A stretch of DNA of 64,000 nucleotides. It comes from DASWJZ01 sp964440525 (GTDB lineage Bacteria; Pseudomonadota; Alphaproteobacteria; Rhizobiales; Afifellaceae). The stretch lies in assembly GCA_964440525.1 (NCBI GenBank), contig CAYTTC010000008.1, positions 1 to 64,000 on the forward strand. The letters run 5' to 3'. This document shows positions 44,963 to 53,294 of the stretch, piece by piece; position 1 is the stretch's first letter, and every line of letters begins with the position of its first letter. The notes beneath the pieces are model-generated. The model was not told the origin of the DNA. It made no database searches and saw only the letters and a list, made by a program, of their open reading frames with translations. Both the position numbers and the translations under genes were made by a program.

Positions 44963-45526
44963 ATGTCTCGCATCAGTTCTGACGCGATGATGGAGATGAC
45001 TATGGCGACCACAGAGACGAAGGCTCGCGCCGCGAAAGCGACGGCGGCCGATACGGCAGCGAAGACCGCATCCGATGCGAAATCCGCCGCGAAGGATTTT
45101 ACCGGCGCAGCCTTTTCGTACCCGACTTTCGAGGTTCCCGAACTGCTTCGCTCCTTTACCGAGCAAGGCATGACCCAGACGCGTGAAGCCTATGCCCGCA
45201 TAAAGAGCGCCGCAGAGGACGCGACCGACATTCTCGAAGACAGCATGGAGACGACGCGCGAAAGCGTCCGCGACGCGCAGCTCAAGGCCCTCAACCTGGC
45301 CAAGGCAAATACCGACGCCGCGTTCGACCTTTTCCGCCAGCTCCTGACCACGACCTCGGTCGGCGACGCGCTGCAGCTGCAGACGGCCTTTGCGCGCGAG
45401 CGTTTCGAGGCCCTCGTCGACTATTCCAAGGACGCCCAGGCGACGATTACGAAAATCGGTGCCGAGGTCTCCAAGCCCGCCAAGGCGATCTTCGACAAGG
45501 CGCTGAGCGCCGCCAAAGCCGCGTAA
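44963..45526 (+). CDS. Phasin family protein
   Basis: A 187-residue helical protein that would coat polyhydroxyalkanoate granules. The N-terminus is a Lys/Ala/Thr-rich flexible segment. The phasin domain (from about residue 50) has FEVPELLRSFTEQGMTQTRE, ALNLAKANTDAAFDLFRQLL and FARERFEALVDYSKDAQATI. The ATG at 44963 has AAGGA 8 nt upstream; an in-frame TTG at 44942 lies inside the dyad and is unlikely. A strong terminator ends the single-gene unit. Confidence 0.92.
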   Translation: MSRISSDAMMEMTMATTETKARAAKATAADTAAKTASDAKSAAKDFTGAAFSYPTFEVPELLRSFTEQGMTQTREAYARIKSAAEDATDILEDSMETTRESVRDAQLKALNLAKANTDAAFDLFRQLLTTTSVGDALQLQTAFARERFEALVDYSKDAQATITKIGAEVSKPAKAIFDKALSAAKAA

Positions 45527-45550
45527 TCGGTCAAAGCTTCGCGAATAAAA

Positions 45551-45574
45551 AGCCCGGCTCTGCCGGGCTTTTTC
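45551..45574 (+). terminator. Terminator of phasin gene
   Basis: AGCCCGGC (45551-45558), loop of three, GCCGGGCT (45562-45569), then TTTTC: a perfect 8-bp stem with T-tract, 24 bp after the stop. Confidence 0.9.
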
Positions 45575-45668
45575 TTTGGCGACCGCCGGCGCCGTGGCGA
45601 CACTTCGTAATCTTGCGTTTCCCGGCCGGTGACGTAGAAACCGGCAAGCGCAACTGCGTCGGAAGGCC

Positions 45669-46061
45669 ATGTACACGGCGAAAACCAAGAGGATCAGGGT
45701 CACCGTCGAGCCCCGCTATCTGGCGGACCGCTCCGACCCGGTCGAGAGCCGCTTTTTTTGGGCCTATACCGTCGAGATTTCCAATGGCGGCGCCGCGCCG
45801 GTACAGATTCTCGCGCGCCACTGGGTCATCACCGACCAGCACGGACGGCGCGAGGACGTGCGCGGCATCGGCGTTGTCGGCGAGCAGCCGGTGATCGAAC
45901 CGGGCGCATCGTTCACCTATACGAGCGGCTGCCCGCTCCAGACACCGTCGGGCACGATGGTCGGCACCTATCAGGCGATCGGCAATGACGGCGAGGTTTT
46001 TACGGTCGCCATCCCGGCTTTTTCGCTCGATATTCCGGGCGGGAAACGGGTGCTGAACTAA
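45669..46061 (+). CDS. apaG: ApaG family protein
   Basis: A 130-residue ApaG protein with a fibronectin-III-like fold, linked in enterobacteria to magnesium/cobalt homeostasis; its biochemical role is not settled. Conserved stretches include VTVEPRYL, YTVEISNGG, LARHWVITDQHGR, GVVGEQPVIEPGASFTYTSG and GTMVGTYQ. It stands alone, followed by a family B palindromic repeat. Confidence 0.95.
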   Translation: MYTAKTKRIRVTVEPRYLADRSDPVESRFFWAYTVEISNGGAAPVQILARHWVITDQHGRREDVRGIGVVGEQPVIEPGASFTYTSGCPLQTPSGTMVGTYQAIGNDGEVFTVAIPAFSLDIPGGKRVLN

Positions 46062-46087
46062 GGCCATAGTGCAGGGCATCTCAGAAC

Positions 46088-46206
46088 TGTCGTCATGCCG
46101 GTCCCCCGGTTAAACCGGGGATGATCCGGCAATCTATTCCAGGACGCTGATCGAAACCGCGACAGCTACGGAATGGATCCCATGGTCAAGTCATGGGATG
46201 ACGACA
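46088..46206. repeat. Palindromic repeat, family B copy 2
   Basis: TGTCGTCAT (46088-46096) and ATGACGACA (46198-46206) are inverted ends. Internal CCCCCGGTT/AACCGGGG and CCATGG-centred segments match the copy at 34849-34970. It lies between convergent apaG and hslO, where it could also serve as a bidirectional transcription stop. Confidence 0.86.
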
Positions 46207-46222
46207 ATCACATGAGCCCGTC

Positions 46223-47239
46223 CTACGACTGCTCGCCGGCGATCTCCCTCGGATCGAAGCGGTAATGCGCGCCGCAGAATTCGCAGCGCACCTTGATCTC
46301 GCCGCTCGCGGCTGCCTCGTCGATCTCCTCCGATCCCATCTGGTGCAGGACCTGTTCGATCCGCTCGCGCGAGCAGGAGCAGTTTTCCTCCAGCGACATC
46401 GGAGCGAAGACACGCACGCCGCGCTGGTGGAAGAGGCGGTAGAGAAGGCGCTCGGCGGCGATCGAGGGATCGGTCAGCTCGTGATCCTCGACCGTGTCGA
46501 TCAGCGCCTGCGCTTCGACCCAGGCATCGTCGTCCTGCGGCTCGGGAGAACGCTGCCTCCCCTTCGGCACGTCGCCTGCGGGCAGGTCGCGACGGCGGAT
46601 GCGCTCCTCCGACACCGGAAGGAACTGGCCGATGATGCCGCCCGCCCGCCAGGTCCGGCGCGCGGCCCCCTCCTCGTCGCGGTCGTACATCTCGGCGACG
46701 GCGAGGCGGATACGGGTCGGGATCTGCTCGGATCGACGAAAATAGGTGTGCGCCGCCGCCTCGAGCGTCTCGGCCTCGAGCGGCACATAGCCTTGATAGC
46801 GCTGCTGGGTCTTGCCCTGTTCGACGGTCATGGCCAGCGTGCCACTGCCGAGAAGGAGGGCCGTGTCGAAGCGTCCGCCCGCGGTCGCCTCCTCGACCGC
46901 GCTCGCATCGAAGGTCGCGGTCGCGCGAATCTGGCCGGGCGTACGCACGTCGACGACGATGAGCGACACCGGGCCGTCGGTCTGAGTCTGCAGGATGAAG
47001 CGGCCGACGTCCTTGAGCGAGGTCGCGAGGAGCGAGGCGAGAACAGCGGCCTCGCCGACCAGCCGCTTCACTGGTGCAGGGAAATCGTGACGCTGCAGGA
47101 TGGCGTCGATCGAGGGCCCGAGCGTCACCACGCGGCCGCGCACGTCGAGGCCCTCGACCTGAAAAGGCAGGGCCCGATCGTCGCCGCCGAACGGCTCCGC
47201 TCCCAAAGCGCGCACTTCGCTCATCGCACTCCCGCTCAT
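46223..47239 (-). CDS. hslO: Redox-regulated holdase Hsp33
   Basis: A 338-residue chaperone activated by oxidative stress. The N-terminal domain has FQVEGLDVRGRVVTLG, and the zinc-binding switch near the C-terminus has four cysteines in ENCSCSRERIE and VRCEFCGAHYRFDP. The start could be the ATG at 47239 (GGAAGAG upstream) or at 47224 (GGGAG upstream). It is the last gene of argD-argF-hslO, an order common in Hyphomicrobiales. Confidence 0.95.
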   Translation of the reverse strand: MSGSAMSEVRALGAEPFGGDDRALPFQVEGLDVRGRVVTLGPSIDAILQRHDFPAPVKRLVGEAAVLASLLATSLKDVGRFILQTQTDGPVSLIVVDVRTPGQIRATATFDASAVEEATAGGRFDTALLLGSGTLAMTVEQGKTQQRYQGYVPLEAETLEAAAHTYFRRSEQIPTRIRLAVAEMYDRDEEGAARRTWRAGGIIGQFLPVSEERIRRRDLPAGDVPKGRQRSPEPQDDDAWVEAQALIDTVEDHELTDPSIAAERLLYRLFHQRGVRVFAPMSLEENCSCSRERIEQVLHQMGSEEIDEAAASGEIKVRCEFCGAHYRFDPREIAGEQS

Positions 47240-47353
47240 GGCTCTTCCATTCCGATCCGATCAGACTGGAGCCGCATCGCGTTGTTCGAGTATCACCTTT
47301 TCCGAGACCGGTTCCGGACCTCCGATAAGGCGCGCGGACGGGCTTTTTCGGAA

Positions 47354-48271
47354 CTATGCTCCAAGACACCAGGCAAGGATGCCCTTTTGGGCATGCAGGC
47401 GGTTCTCCGCCTCGTCGAACACGACGGATTGCGGCCCGTCGATAACATCCGCCGTCACCTCCTCGCCCCGGTGAGCGGGGAGGCAGTGCATGAATATGGT
47501 GTCGGGCTTGGCTTTTGCCAAAAGCCGGGCGTTCACCTGGTAGCGCTTCAAGAGATTGTGACGCCGCTCGCTTTCCTCCTCCCCCATGGAGACCCAGGTG
47601 TCGGTGATCACGCCGTCGGCGCCGGCGACAGCTTCTTCGGGATCGGTGAGGAAGCGGACCTTTGCGGCGTTCCGCTCGATCCACTGCAGCAGCTCCGCGG
47701 GTGGCGCGAGCTCGGGTGGGGCGGCGACGTCCAGCCGGAACGCGAAGCGCGACGCCGCGTGGACGAGCGAGGCGAGAACGTTGTTGACGTCGCCCGACCA
47801 GGCGAGCTTCCGCCCGGCGATCGCGCCGCGGTGCTCCTCGAAGGTTAGGACGTCGGCCATGACCTGGCAGGGATGCGAACGCTGCGTCAGGCCGTTGATG
47901 ACGGGGACAGTTGCGTGCTCGGCAAGCTCCAGAAGCGCCTCGTGGTCGAGGATGCGGATCATGATCGCATCGACGTAGCGCGACAGGACCCGCGCGGTGT
48001 CGGCAAGGCTTTCGCCGCGGCGAAGCTGCATCTCGGCGCCGGAGAGCACGATCGTCTCGCCGCCGAGTTGGCGCATGGCGACATCGAACGACACGCGGGT
48101 GCGCGTCGAGGGCTTGTCGAAGATCATCGCGAGAACGCGGCCGTCGAGCGGGCGGTCGCGGCGCTCTGCGTCACGACCGTCGGACTTCCGCCGCCGGCTG
48201 TCGTCGATGATGGTGCGAAGCGTTTCGGCAGGCAGCTCCGACAGATCGAGGAAATGCCGCGGGGCGCTCAT
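47354..48271 (-). CDS. argF: Ornithine carbamoyltransferase
   Basis: A 305-residue enzyme of arginine biosynthesis forming citrulline from ornithine and carbamoyl phosphate. Carbamoyl-phosphate binding is in FDKPSTRTRVSFDVAM; other marks are VINGLTQRSHPCQVMADVLT, DTWVSMGEE and the ornithine-site HCLPAHRGEEV. It starts 13 bp after the argD stop, so the pair is an operon. The catabolic form cannot be excluded by sequence, but pairing with argD favours the anabolic role. Confidence 0.97.
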   Translation of the reverse strand: MSAPRHFLDLSELPAETLRTIIDDSRRRKSDGRDAERRDRPLDGRVLAMIFDKPSTRTRVSFDVAMRQLGGETIVLSGAEMQLRRGESLADTARVLSRYVDAIMIRILDHEALLELAEHATVPVINGLTQRSHPCQVMADVLTFEEHRGAIAGRKLAWSGDVNNVLASLVHAASRFAFRLDVAAPPELAPPAELLQWIERNAAKVRFLTDPEEAVAGADGVITDTWVSMGEEESERRHNLLKRYQVNARLLAKAKPDTIFMHCLPAHRGEEVTADVIDGPQSVVFDEAENRLHAQKGILAWCLGA

Positions 48272-48284
48272 GCGCGTTCCCTTG

Positions 48285-49490
48285 TCACTCGGCGGCGGCG
48301 CGCCGCGTCAGGCCGGCGAGCGCATTGTCCAGCCGCCGCACAGCCTCTTCCACCTCAGCCTCGCCAACGATGAGCGGCGGCAGCAGGCGTACGACATTAT
48401 CGCCGGCGGGCACGAGAAGCAGACCCTCGGCCCTTGCGGCGGCGGCGACTTCGCCATTCGGGATACGGCACTTGATGCCGAGTATCAGTCCTTCGCCGCG
48501 GATCTCCTCGATGAGATCGGGATGCGTGTCGGCGATCGCCGCGAGCTTCTGTTTCAAGACAAGCCCGGTCCGCCGCACCTGCTCCAGGAACTTTTCGTCC
48601 AGGATGATGTCGAGAACGGCGGCGCCGACCGCCATGGCGAGAGGATTGCCGCCGAAGGTCGTGCCGTGCGTGCCGTAGGTCATGCCGGCCGAGGCTTCAC
48701 GGGTCGCCAGGCACGCGCCGACCGGGAAGCCCGCGCCGAGCCCCTTGGCGAGGGTCGCGATGTCCGGCGCGACGCCCGCCCATTCATGCGCGAGGAAGCG
48801 GCCGGTCCTGCCCATGCCCGACTGGATCTCGTCGAAGATGAGCAGCAGCCCCCGCTCGTCGCAGAGCCGGCGCAGAGTCCGGAGGTGTTCTGGCGGCACG
48901 GGGCGGACGCCACCCTCGCCCTGGATCGGTTCGATGAGGATCGCCGCGGTCTCCGGACCAATCGCTGCTTCCGCCGCCTTCATGTCCCCAAAGGGCACCT
49001 GGTCGAAGCCGTCCACCTTGGGGCCGAAGCCTTCGAGATATTTGGCTTGGCCCCCCGCGGCGAGCGTCGCCAGCGTGCGGCCGTGGAAGGCGCCCTCGAA
49101 GGTGATGATGCGAAACCGCTCCGGGGCGCCGTTCACATAATGGTAGCGCCGCGCCGTCTTGATCGCGCATTCCATCGCCTCGGCTCCGGAATTGCCGAAG
49201 AAGACCCGGTCGGCAAAAGTGTTCGCGACAAGCTTTTCGCCGAGCGCGCGCTGGCCGGGGATCTCGAAAATGTTGGAGACGTGCCAGAGTTTTTCGGCTT
49301 GCGCCTTCAGCGCGGCCACGACGTGGGGATGGGCGTGGCCGAGCACGTTGACGGCGATGCCGCCCATGAAGTCGAGATAGCGGCTGCCGTCGGTCGCGAT
49401 GAGCCACGCGCCCTCGCCTCGCTCAAAGGCGAGGTCCACCCGCTGATAGGTGTTGTAGAGGGGTGAATTCGTCTCAGACTTGGTCGACAT
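48285..49490 (-). CDS. argD: Acetylornithine aminotransferase
   Basis: A 401-residue class III PLP aminotransferase that converts N-acetylglutamate semialdehyde to N-acetylornithine. PLP-binding features are FFGNSGAEAMECAIKTAR, LLIFDEIQSGMGRTGRFLA and the Schiff-base Lys in IATLAKGLGAGFPVGA. Possible starts are ATG at 49490 (MSTKSETNSPLYNTYQ) or ATG at 49502; no clear ribosome site separates them. An intrinsic terminator ends 11-23 nt upstream of these starts. It is the first gene of argD-argF-hslO. Confidence 0.95.
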   Translation of the reverse strand: MSTKSETNSPLYNTYQRVDLAFERGEGAWLIATDGSRYLDFMGGIAVNVLGHAHPHVVAALKAQAEKLWHVSNIFEIPGQRALGEKLVANTFADRVFFGNSGAEAMECAIKTARRYHYVNGAPERFRIITFEGAFHGRTLATLAAGGQAKYLEGFGPKVDGFDQVPFGDMKAAEAAIGPETAAILIEPIQGEGGVRPVPPEHLRTLRRLCDERGLLLIFDEIQSGMGRTGRFLAHEWAGVAPDIATLAKGLGAGFPVGACLATREASAGMTYGTHGTTFGGNPLAMAVGAAVLDIILDEKFLEQVRRTGLVLKQKLAAIADTHPDLIEEIRGEGLILGIKCRIPNGEVAAAARAEGLLLVPAGDNVVRLLPPLIVGEAEVEEAVRRLDNALAGLTRRAAAE

Positions 49491-49512
49491 CGCGGCAGCC
49501 ATTCGCAAAATC

Positions 49513-49533
49513 AAAAAGCCGCCCGAGGGCGGC
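49513..49533 (-). terminator. Intrinsic terminator just upstream of argD
   Basis: On the minus strand GCCGCCC (49527-49533), 2-nt turn, GGGCGGC (49518-49524), then TTTTTG. It probably ends the upstream methyltransferase transcript, but its T-tract is only 11-23 nt before the argD start codons, so it may act as an attenuator. Confidence 0.75.
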
Positions 49534-49595
49534 CGCCGAGACCAATACTCATATCATGCAGCGGCCGAAGCGCGCAAATGCCTCGGCATTGAGGC

Positions 49596-50192
49596 TCACG
49601 AGAGGCACCGGGCAAGCCAGACCGTGTGGCCGCCGCAATCGGGATCCTCGACACGGTGCAGCACGACCTCAAAGCCGTGTTCGGCCAAGAGCGCCCGGTA
49701 CTCGGCCGCGTCGAGGCTCGCATGATAAAGCTCGCGGCCATAAAGCGAGCCGATCGCCTCGCCGGCGGCCGGCCCGGAGGTGAAGAGCAGCATCCCCTGC
49801 GGAGCGACGTGCTCGCGGAAGATCGGGAACATGCCCCGCTGCTCGTCCGGGCCGAGGTGGAAGAAGCTGTCCCAGGCGACGATCGCGTCGAAGCGCCGGC
49901 CGAGAGAAAGCGTGCGCATGTCGTGCTCGATCCATGTCGCGGACGGGAAGCGGGCGCGGCAGATCGCGAGCATGGCCGGCGCCGCGTCGACGCCCGTGAC
50001 GTGGCAATCGCTCTCGATGAAGGTGCGCGCAATCGGCTCGCCCGAGCCGCAGCCGAGATCGAGCACGCGTACATGTACGCCTTCACGCCCCGATAAAGCT
50101 TCGCGGAGATAGCTTTCCTCGCCGGCAAGCCGCTTTCGGTCGCGGTCGAACGCCGTCGCCACGTCGTCATAGAGCCGCCACACGTCGGTCAT
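49596..50192 (-). CDS. Class I SAM-dependent methyltransferase
   Basis: A 198-residue methyltransferase of unknown substrate. Motif I VRVLDLGCGSGEPIAR binds AdoMet; further marks are VTGVDAAPAMLAICRARFP and FDAIVAWDSFFHLGPDEQ. The N-terminus MTDVWRLYDDVATAFDRDR resembles small-molecule methyltransferases. The ATG at 50192 was chosen; ATG at 50210 is an alternative with AGTGAG upstream. It is divergent from gcrA and upstream of argD. Confidence 0.88.
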   Translation of the reverse strand: MTDVWRLYDDVATAFDRDRKRLAGEESYLREALSGREGVHVRVLDLGCGSGEPIARTFIESDCHVTGVDAAPAMLAICRARFPSATWIEHDMRTLSLGRRFDAIVAWDSFFHLGPDEQRGMFPIFREHVAPQGMLLFTSGPAAGEAIGSLYGRELYHASLDAAEYRALLAEHGFEVVLHRVEDPDCGGHTVWLARCLS

Positions 50193-50214
50193 CCGGCCTG
50201 ACTGTGGCATTCGC

Positions 50215-50395
50215 GACTCACTTTTCCCAATTCGGCGATAAAGACGTTGGATAAGCCACTCCGACTCTTGTGGCCGATTCCCTGCCTCTGTAATTTCCCT
50301 CCGCAACGCACGATATGTTGTGCGGCGGACCAGTTTTCCATCTAGTCATTGCGTCGGACGTGAGCGCGCTGCGTTTCGCGAGCGCGATCGGATTC
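50215..50395. promoter_or_regulatory. Cluster of four GANTC sites in the gcrA/methyltransferase control region
   Basis: GANTC sites at 50215-50219, 50263-50267, 50276-50280 and 50391-50395. GANTC is the CcrM methylation site of alphaproteobacteria, and GcrA acts at promoters with such sites. The cluster lies immediately upstream of gcrA. Confidence 0.55.
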
Positions 50396-50436
50396 GGCGC
50401 AGGCGTTGGAGAGGGAAAGCGGCCCAAGGAGACCAA

Positions 50437-50922
50437 ATGTCCTGGACCGACGAACGCGTCGAACTCTTGAAGAAGCTCTGGCAGGATGGCCTCAGCGCCA
50501 GCCAGATCGCCGCCGAGCTCGGCGGCGTCACCCGCAATGCCGTGATCGGCAAAGTGCATCGCCTCGGCCTCTCCGGGCGCGGGCAACCGACGTCGTCCAT
50601 CAAGCGGCAGCGGCGCACGCATTCGACCGGCATGCGCCGCGTGCGCCAGATGATCACCGTCGGAAACCTCGCGCTGAAAGCCGACCACCTGCCCGAGGCG
50701 GACATGCGGCCGCGCCGCAACGTCGTGGTGCCGATACCGAAGCGCCTGTCGATCTTCGCGCTGACCGAAAAAACCTGCAAATGGCCGCTCGGCGACCCGG
50801 GGCAGGAAGATTTCCACTTCTGCGGGCATGATTCACTGGAAAATCTCCCGTACTGCGAGTATCACGCTGGAGTTGCCTACCAAGCCCCGGAGCCGCGCCG
50901 ACGCCTCAGACGATCCGGCTAG
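50437..50922 (+). CDS. gcrA: Cell-cycle regulator GcrA
   Basis: A 161-residue transcription factor that binds RNA polymerase sigma-70 and reads GANTC methylation to control cell-cycle genes. The N-terminal HTH is MSWTDERVELLKKLWQDGL and SASQIAAELGGVTRNAVIGK, followed by VHRLGLSGR. The C-terminal cysteine/histidine region KTCKWPLGDPGQEDFHFCGH and YCEYHAGVAY is characteristic. ATG at 50437 has AAGGAG 5 nt upstream; the frame is open to 50320 without support. A strong terminator follows. Confidence 0.97.
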   Translation: MSWTDERVELLKKLWQDGLSASQIAAELGGVTRNAVIGKVHRLGLSGRGQPTSSIKRQRRTHSTGMRRVRQMITVGNLALKADHLPEADMRPRRNVVVPIPKRLSIFALTEKTCKWPLGDPGQEDFHFCGHDSLENLPYCEYHAGVAYQAPEPRRRLRRSG

Positions 50923-50970
50923 GCAGAGTTTCAGGGTCCTCTTCCTCCCGAAGAAACGGCGTACCAAAAT

Positions 50971-50994
50971 GGCGGGGCGAGCCCCGCCTTTTCT
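50971..50994. terminator. Terminator between gcrA and phoB
   Basis: GGCGGGGC (50971-50978), 2-nt turn, GCCCCGCC (50981-50988), followed by TTTTCT on the plus strand and by ATTTTGG on the minus strand, so it probably serves both convergent operons. Confidence 0.85.
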
Positions 50995-51018
50995 CTTGCC
51001 GGGGAGGAGCTGCGCCCC

Positions 51019-51720
51019 TCAGGCCCGTTCGAGCTGCTCGTTGAAGGCGTAGCCGGCGCCGCGGACGGTGCGGATCGGGTCGCGGCTCTTGCCGCGGTTC
51101 AGGGCCCGTCGAAGCCGACCGATATGAACGTCTACCGTCCGCTCGTCGACATAGACGTCGTGGCCCCAGACGCCGTCCAAAAGCTGCTCGCGGGTGAAGA
51201 CGCGGCCGGGCGTCTTCATCAAGAATTCCAGCAGGCGGAACTCAGTCGGCCCGAGATGCACCTCGCGGCCGCTGCGGCGCACGCGAAAAGTCTCGCGGTC
51301 GAGCTCGAGGTCGCCGGCGCGCAACAGCGAGGATATCGACTCCGGCCGGGCGCGGCGCAGCAGCGCCTTCACCCGTGCCATCAGCTCCGCCACCGAGAAG
51401 GGTTTTACGACATAATCGTCGGCGCCGGTGGCGAGCCCGCGGATGCGCTCGTCCTCCTCGCCGCGCGCCGTCAGCATCAGGATCGGCAGCTTTGCCGTGT
51501 CGTCGCGGGTGCGGAGCCGGCGGCAGAGCTCGATGCCGGAGAGGCCCGGCAGCATCCAGTCGAGAACGAGCAGGTCGGGCATGCGCTCGCGGAGCCTGAT
51601 CTCCGCCTCGTCGCCGCGGGTGACGGCCTCCACCTCGTAGCCCTCCGCTTCGAGATTGTAGCGGAGGAGCAGGGTTAGAGGCTCCTCGTCTTCGACGATC
51701 AGGATAAGCGGTTTTGCCAT
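51019..51720 (-). CDS. phoB: Phosphate regulon response regulator PhoB
   Basis: A 233-residue OmpR-type response regulator activating phosphate-starvation genes at Pho boxes. The receiver domain has the acidic pocket ILIVEDEEP, phospho-acceptor Asp54 in LVLDWMLPG and conserved Lys in DDYVVKPFS. The winged helix has LGPTEFRLLEFLMKTPGRVF and RTVDVHIGRLRRAL with GAGYAF. It is the last gene of pstSCAB-phoU-phoB; its kinase PhoR is at the other end of the cluster. Confidence 0.96.
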   Translation of the reverse strand: MAKPLILIVEDEEPLTLLLRYNLEAEGYEVEAVTRGDEAEIRLRERMPDLLVLDWMLPGLSGIELCRRLRTRDDTAKLPILMLTARGEEDERIRGLATGADDYVVKPFSVAELMARVKALLRRARPESISSLLRAGDLELDRETFRVRRSGREVHLGPTEFRLLEFLMKTPGRVFTREQLLDGVWGHDVYVDERTVDVHIGRLRRALNRGKSRDPIRTVRGAGYAFNEQLERA

Positions 51721-51742
51721 GTTCCCCAGCGCCTCGTCCCGG

Positions 51743-52435
51743 CTATGCCTCGACCCGCGTGCTCGACTGGCGGGGCTCGTCCCACTGCTGTCCGGTGATC
51801 AGGTAGTAGACGGTCTCGGCGATGTTGGTCGCGTGGTCGCCGATCCGCTCGATGTTCTTGGCGCAGAAGAGGAGGTGCGTGCACATCGTTATGTTGCGCG
51901 GATCCTCCATCATGTAGGTCAGGAGCTCGCGGAAGAGCGACGTGTAGACGGCGTCGATCTCCTGGTCCTGCGCGCAAACCTCGCGCGCCTTTTCGACATC
52001 GCGGGTGGCGTAGGCATCGAGGACCTTCTTCACCTGCCGCAGTCCCAGCTCGGACAGGTGCTCGACACCGACACGCAGTTTTTGCGAAAACGATTCCTTC
52101 TGGATGGCGACCGCCCGCTTGGCGATGTTCTTGCCGAGATCGCCGATCCGCTCGAGGTCGTTGGCGATGCGGATGGCGGCGATGGTCTCGCGCAGATCCT
52201 GCGCCATCGGCTGGCGGCGGGCGATAACGAGAATCGCGTTCTCCTCGATCTGCCGGTGCAGGGCGTCCACCCTCTTGTCCGACTCGATGACTTCGTGGGC
52301 GAGGCTCGCATCTGAGCGGAGCAACGCTGCGATGGCGCGCTCGACGATCTGCTCGGCGCGGCCGCCCATCTCGGCAATCGAGCGGGAAAGCCCCTGCAGG
52401 TCGTCCTCGAAGGAGGTGACGATGTGTTGTGACAT
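51743..52435 (-). CDS. phoU: Phosphate signalling protein PhoU
   Basis: A 230-residue, all-helical protein linking the Pst transporter to PhoR and dampening the Pho response. It has two PhoU repeats: LSRSIAEMGGRAEQIVERAI, IRIANDLERIGDLGKNIAKR in the first half, and YTSLFRELLTYMMED and AKNIERIGDHATNIAETVYY in the second. The metal-binding E/D-rich patterns are intact. It lies 11 bp after pstB and 22 bp before phoB. Confidence 0.96.
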   Translation of the reverse strand: MSQHIVTSFEDDLQGLSRSIAEMGGRAEQIVERAIAALLRSDASLAHEVIESDKRVDALHRQIEENAILVIARRQPMAQDLRETIAAIRIANDLERIGDLGKNIAKRAVAIQKESFSQKLRVGVEHLSELGLRQVKKVLDAYATRDVEKAREVCAQDQEIDAVYTSLFRELLTYMMEDPRNITMCTHLLFCAKNIERIGDHATNIAETVYYLITGQQWDEPRQSSTRVEA

Positions 52436-52446
52436 TCGCGGTCCTC

Positions 52447-53286
52447 TCAGCCGAAGCGGCCGGTGATGTAGTCTTGGGTCTTCCGCTCGCGCGGATTGGT
52501 GAACATCATGTCGGTCGGCCCCTCCTCGACGATATGGCCGAGGTGGAACATCGCCGTGCGCTGCGAGACGCGCGCCGCCTGCTGCATGGAGTGGGTGACG
52601 ATGACGATCGTGTAGTTCTGACGCAGCTCGTCGATCAACTCCTCGATGCGGGCGGTGGCGATCGGGTCAAGCGCCGAGCACGGCTCGTCCATCAGGATCA
52701 CTTCCGGATTGACCGCGATCGCACGCGCAATGCAAAGCCGCTGCTGCTGGCCGCCGGAAAGGCTGGTTCCCGGCTCTTCGAGGCGGTCCTTCACCTCCTC
52801 CATCAGGCCGGCGCGCCGCAGGCTGGTGGCGACGATGTCCCTGAGCTCGGACTTGTTGCGGGCAAGCCCGTGAATGCGTGGCCCGTATGCAACATTCTCG
52901 AAGACCGACTTGGGGAACGGGTTGGGTTTTTGGAACACCATGCCGATGCGGGCCCTTAGCTCCACCACGTCGATCCCGCTTTTGTAGATATCGACGCCGT
53001 CGAGCTCGATATCCCCGGTGACGCGGGCGATATCGATTGTGTCGTTCATGCGGTTCAAACAGCGCAGAAAGGTCGACTTGCCGCAGCCGGAGGGGCCGAT
53101 CAGCGCGGTGACCATACGCTCGCGAATGTCCAGGCCGACATCGAACAGCGCCTGTTTCGCGCCGTAGAATACGCTGACCTTGCGGGCGCGAATTTTCACG
53201 CCCTCCACACCGGCCGGCTGCGATCCCTCGCCCCGCTTGGCGACCTCGCCTTGAATTTCACCGACCATGGGGACTCCCATATCCAT
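52447..53286 (-). CDS. pstB: Phosphate ABC transporter ATPase PstB
   Basis: A 279-residue ATPase energising high-affinity phosphate uptake. Walker A GPSGCGKSTFLRCLNRMND, Q-loop MVFQKPNPFPKSVFENVAYG, signature LSGGQQQRLCIARA, Walker B VILMDEPCSALDP and the switch His in THSMQQAARVS. The ATG at 53286 has GAGGAG 4 nt upstream and lies 8 bp after the pstA stop; ATGs at 53280 and 53268 are in frame. The upstream extension is not supported. Confidence 0.96.
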   Translation of the reverse strand: MDMGVPMVGEIQGEVAKRGEGSQPAGVEGVKIRARKVSVFYGAKQALFDVGLDIRERMVTALIGPSGCGKSTFLRCLNRMNDTIDIARVTGDIELDGVDIYKSGIDVVELRARIGMVFQKPNPFPKSVFENVAYGPRIHGLARNKSELRDIVATSLRRAGLMEEVKDRLEEPGTSLSGGQQQRLCIARAIAVNPEVILMDEPCSALDPIATARIEELIDELRQNYTIVIVTHSMQQAARVSQRTAMFHLGHIVEEGPTDMMFTNPRERKTQDYITGRFG

Positions 53287-53294
53287 GACGCTCC

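Noticed and set aside
45531..46079. A 182-codon minus-strand frame opposite apaG
   Set aside because: Antisense shadow over a terminator and a confidently identified apaG.
49511..50170. A 219-codon minus-strand frame overlapping the methyltransferase
   Set aside because: Ser/Arg-rich shadow frame; the adjacent frame carries the methyltransferase motifs.
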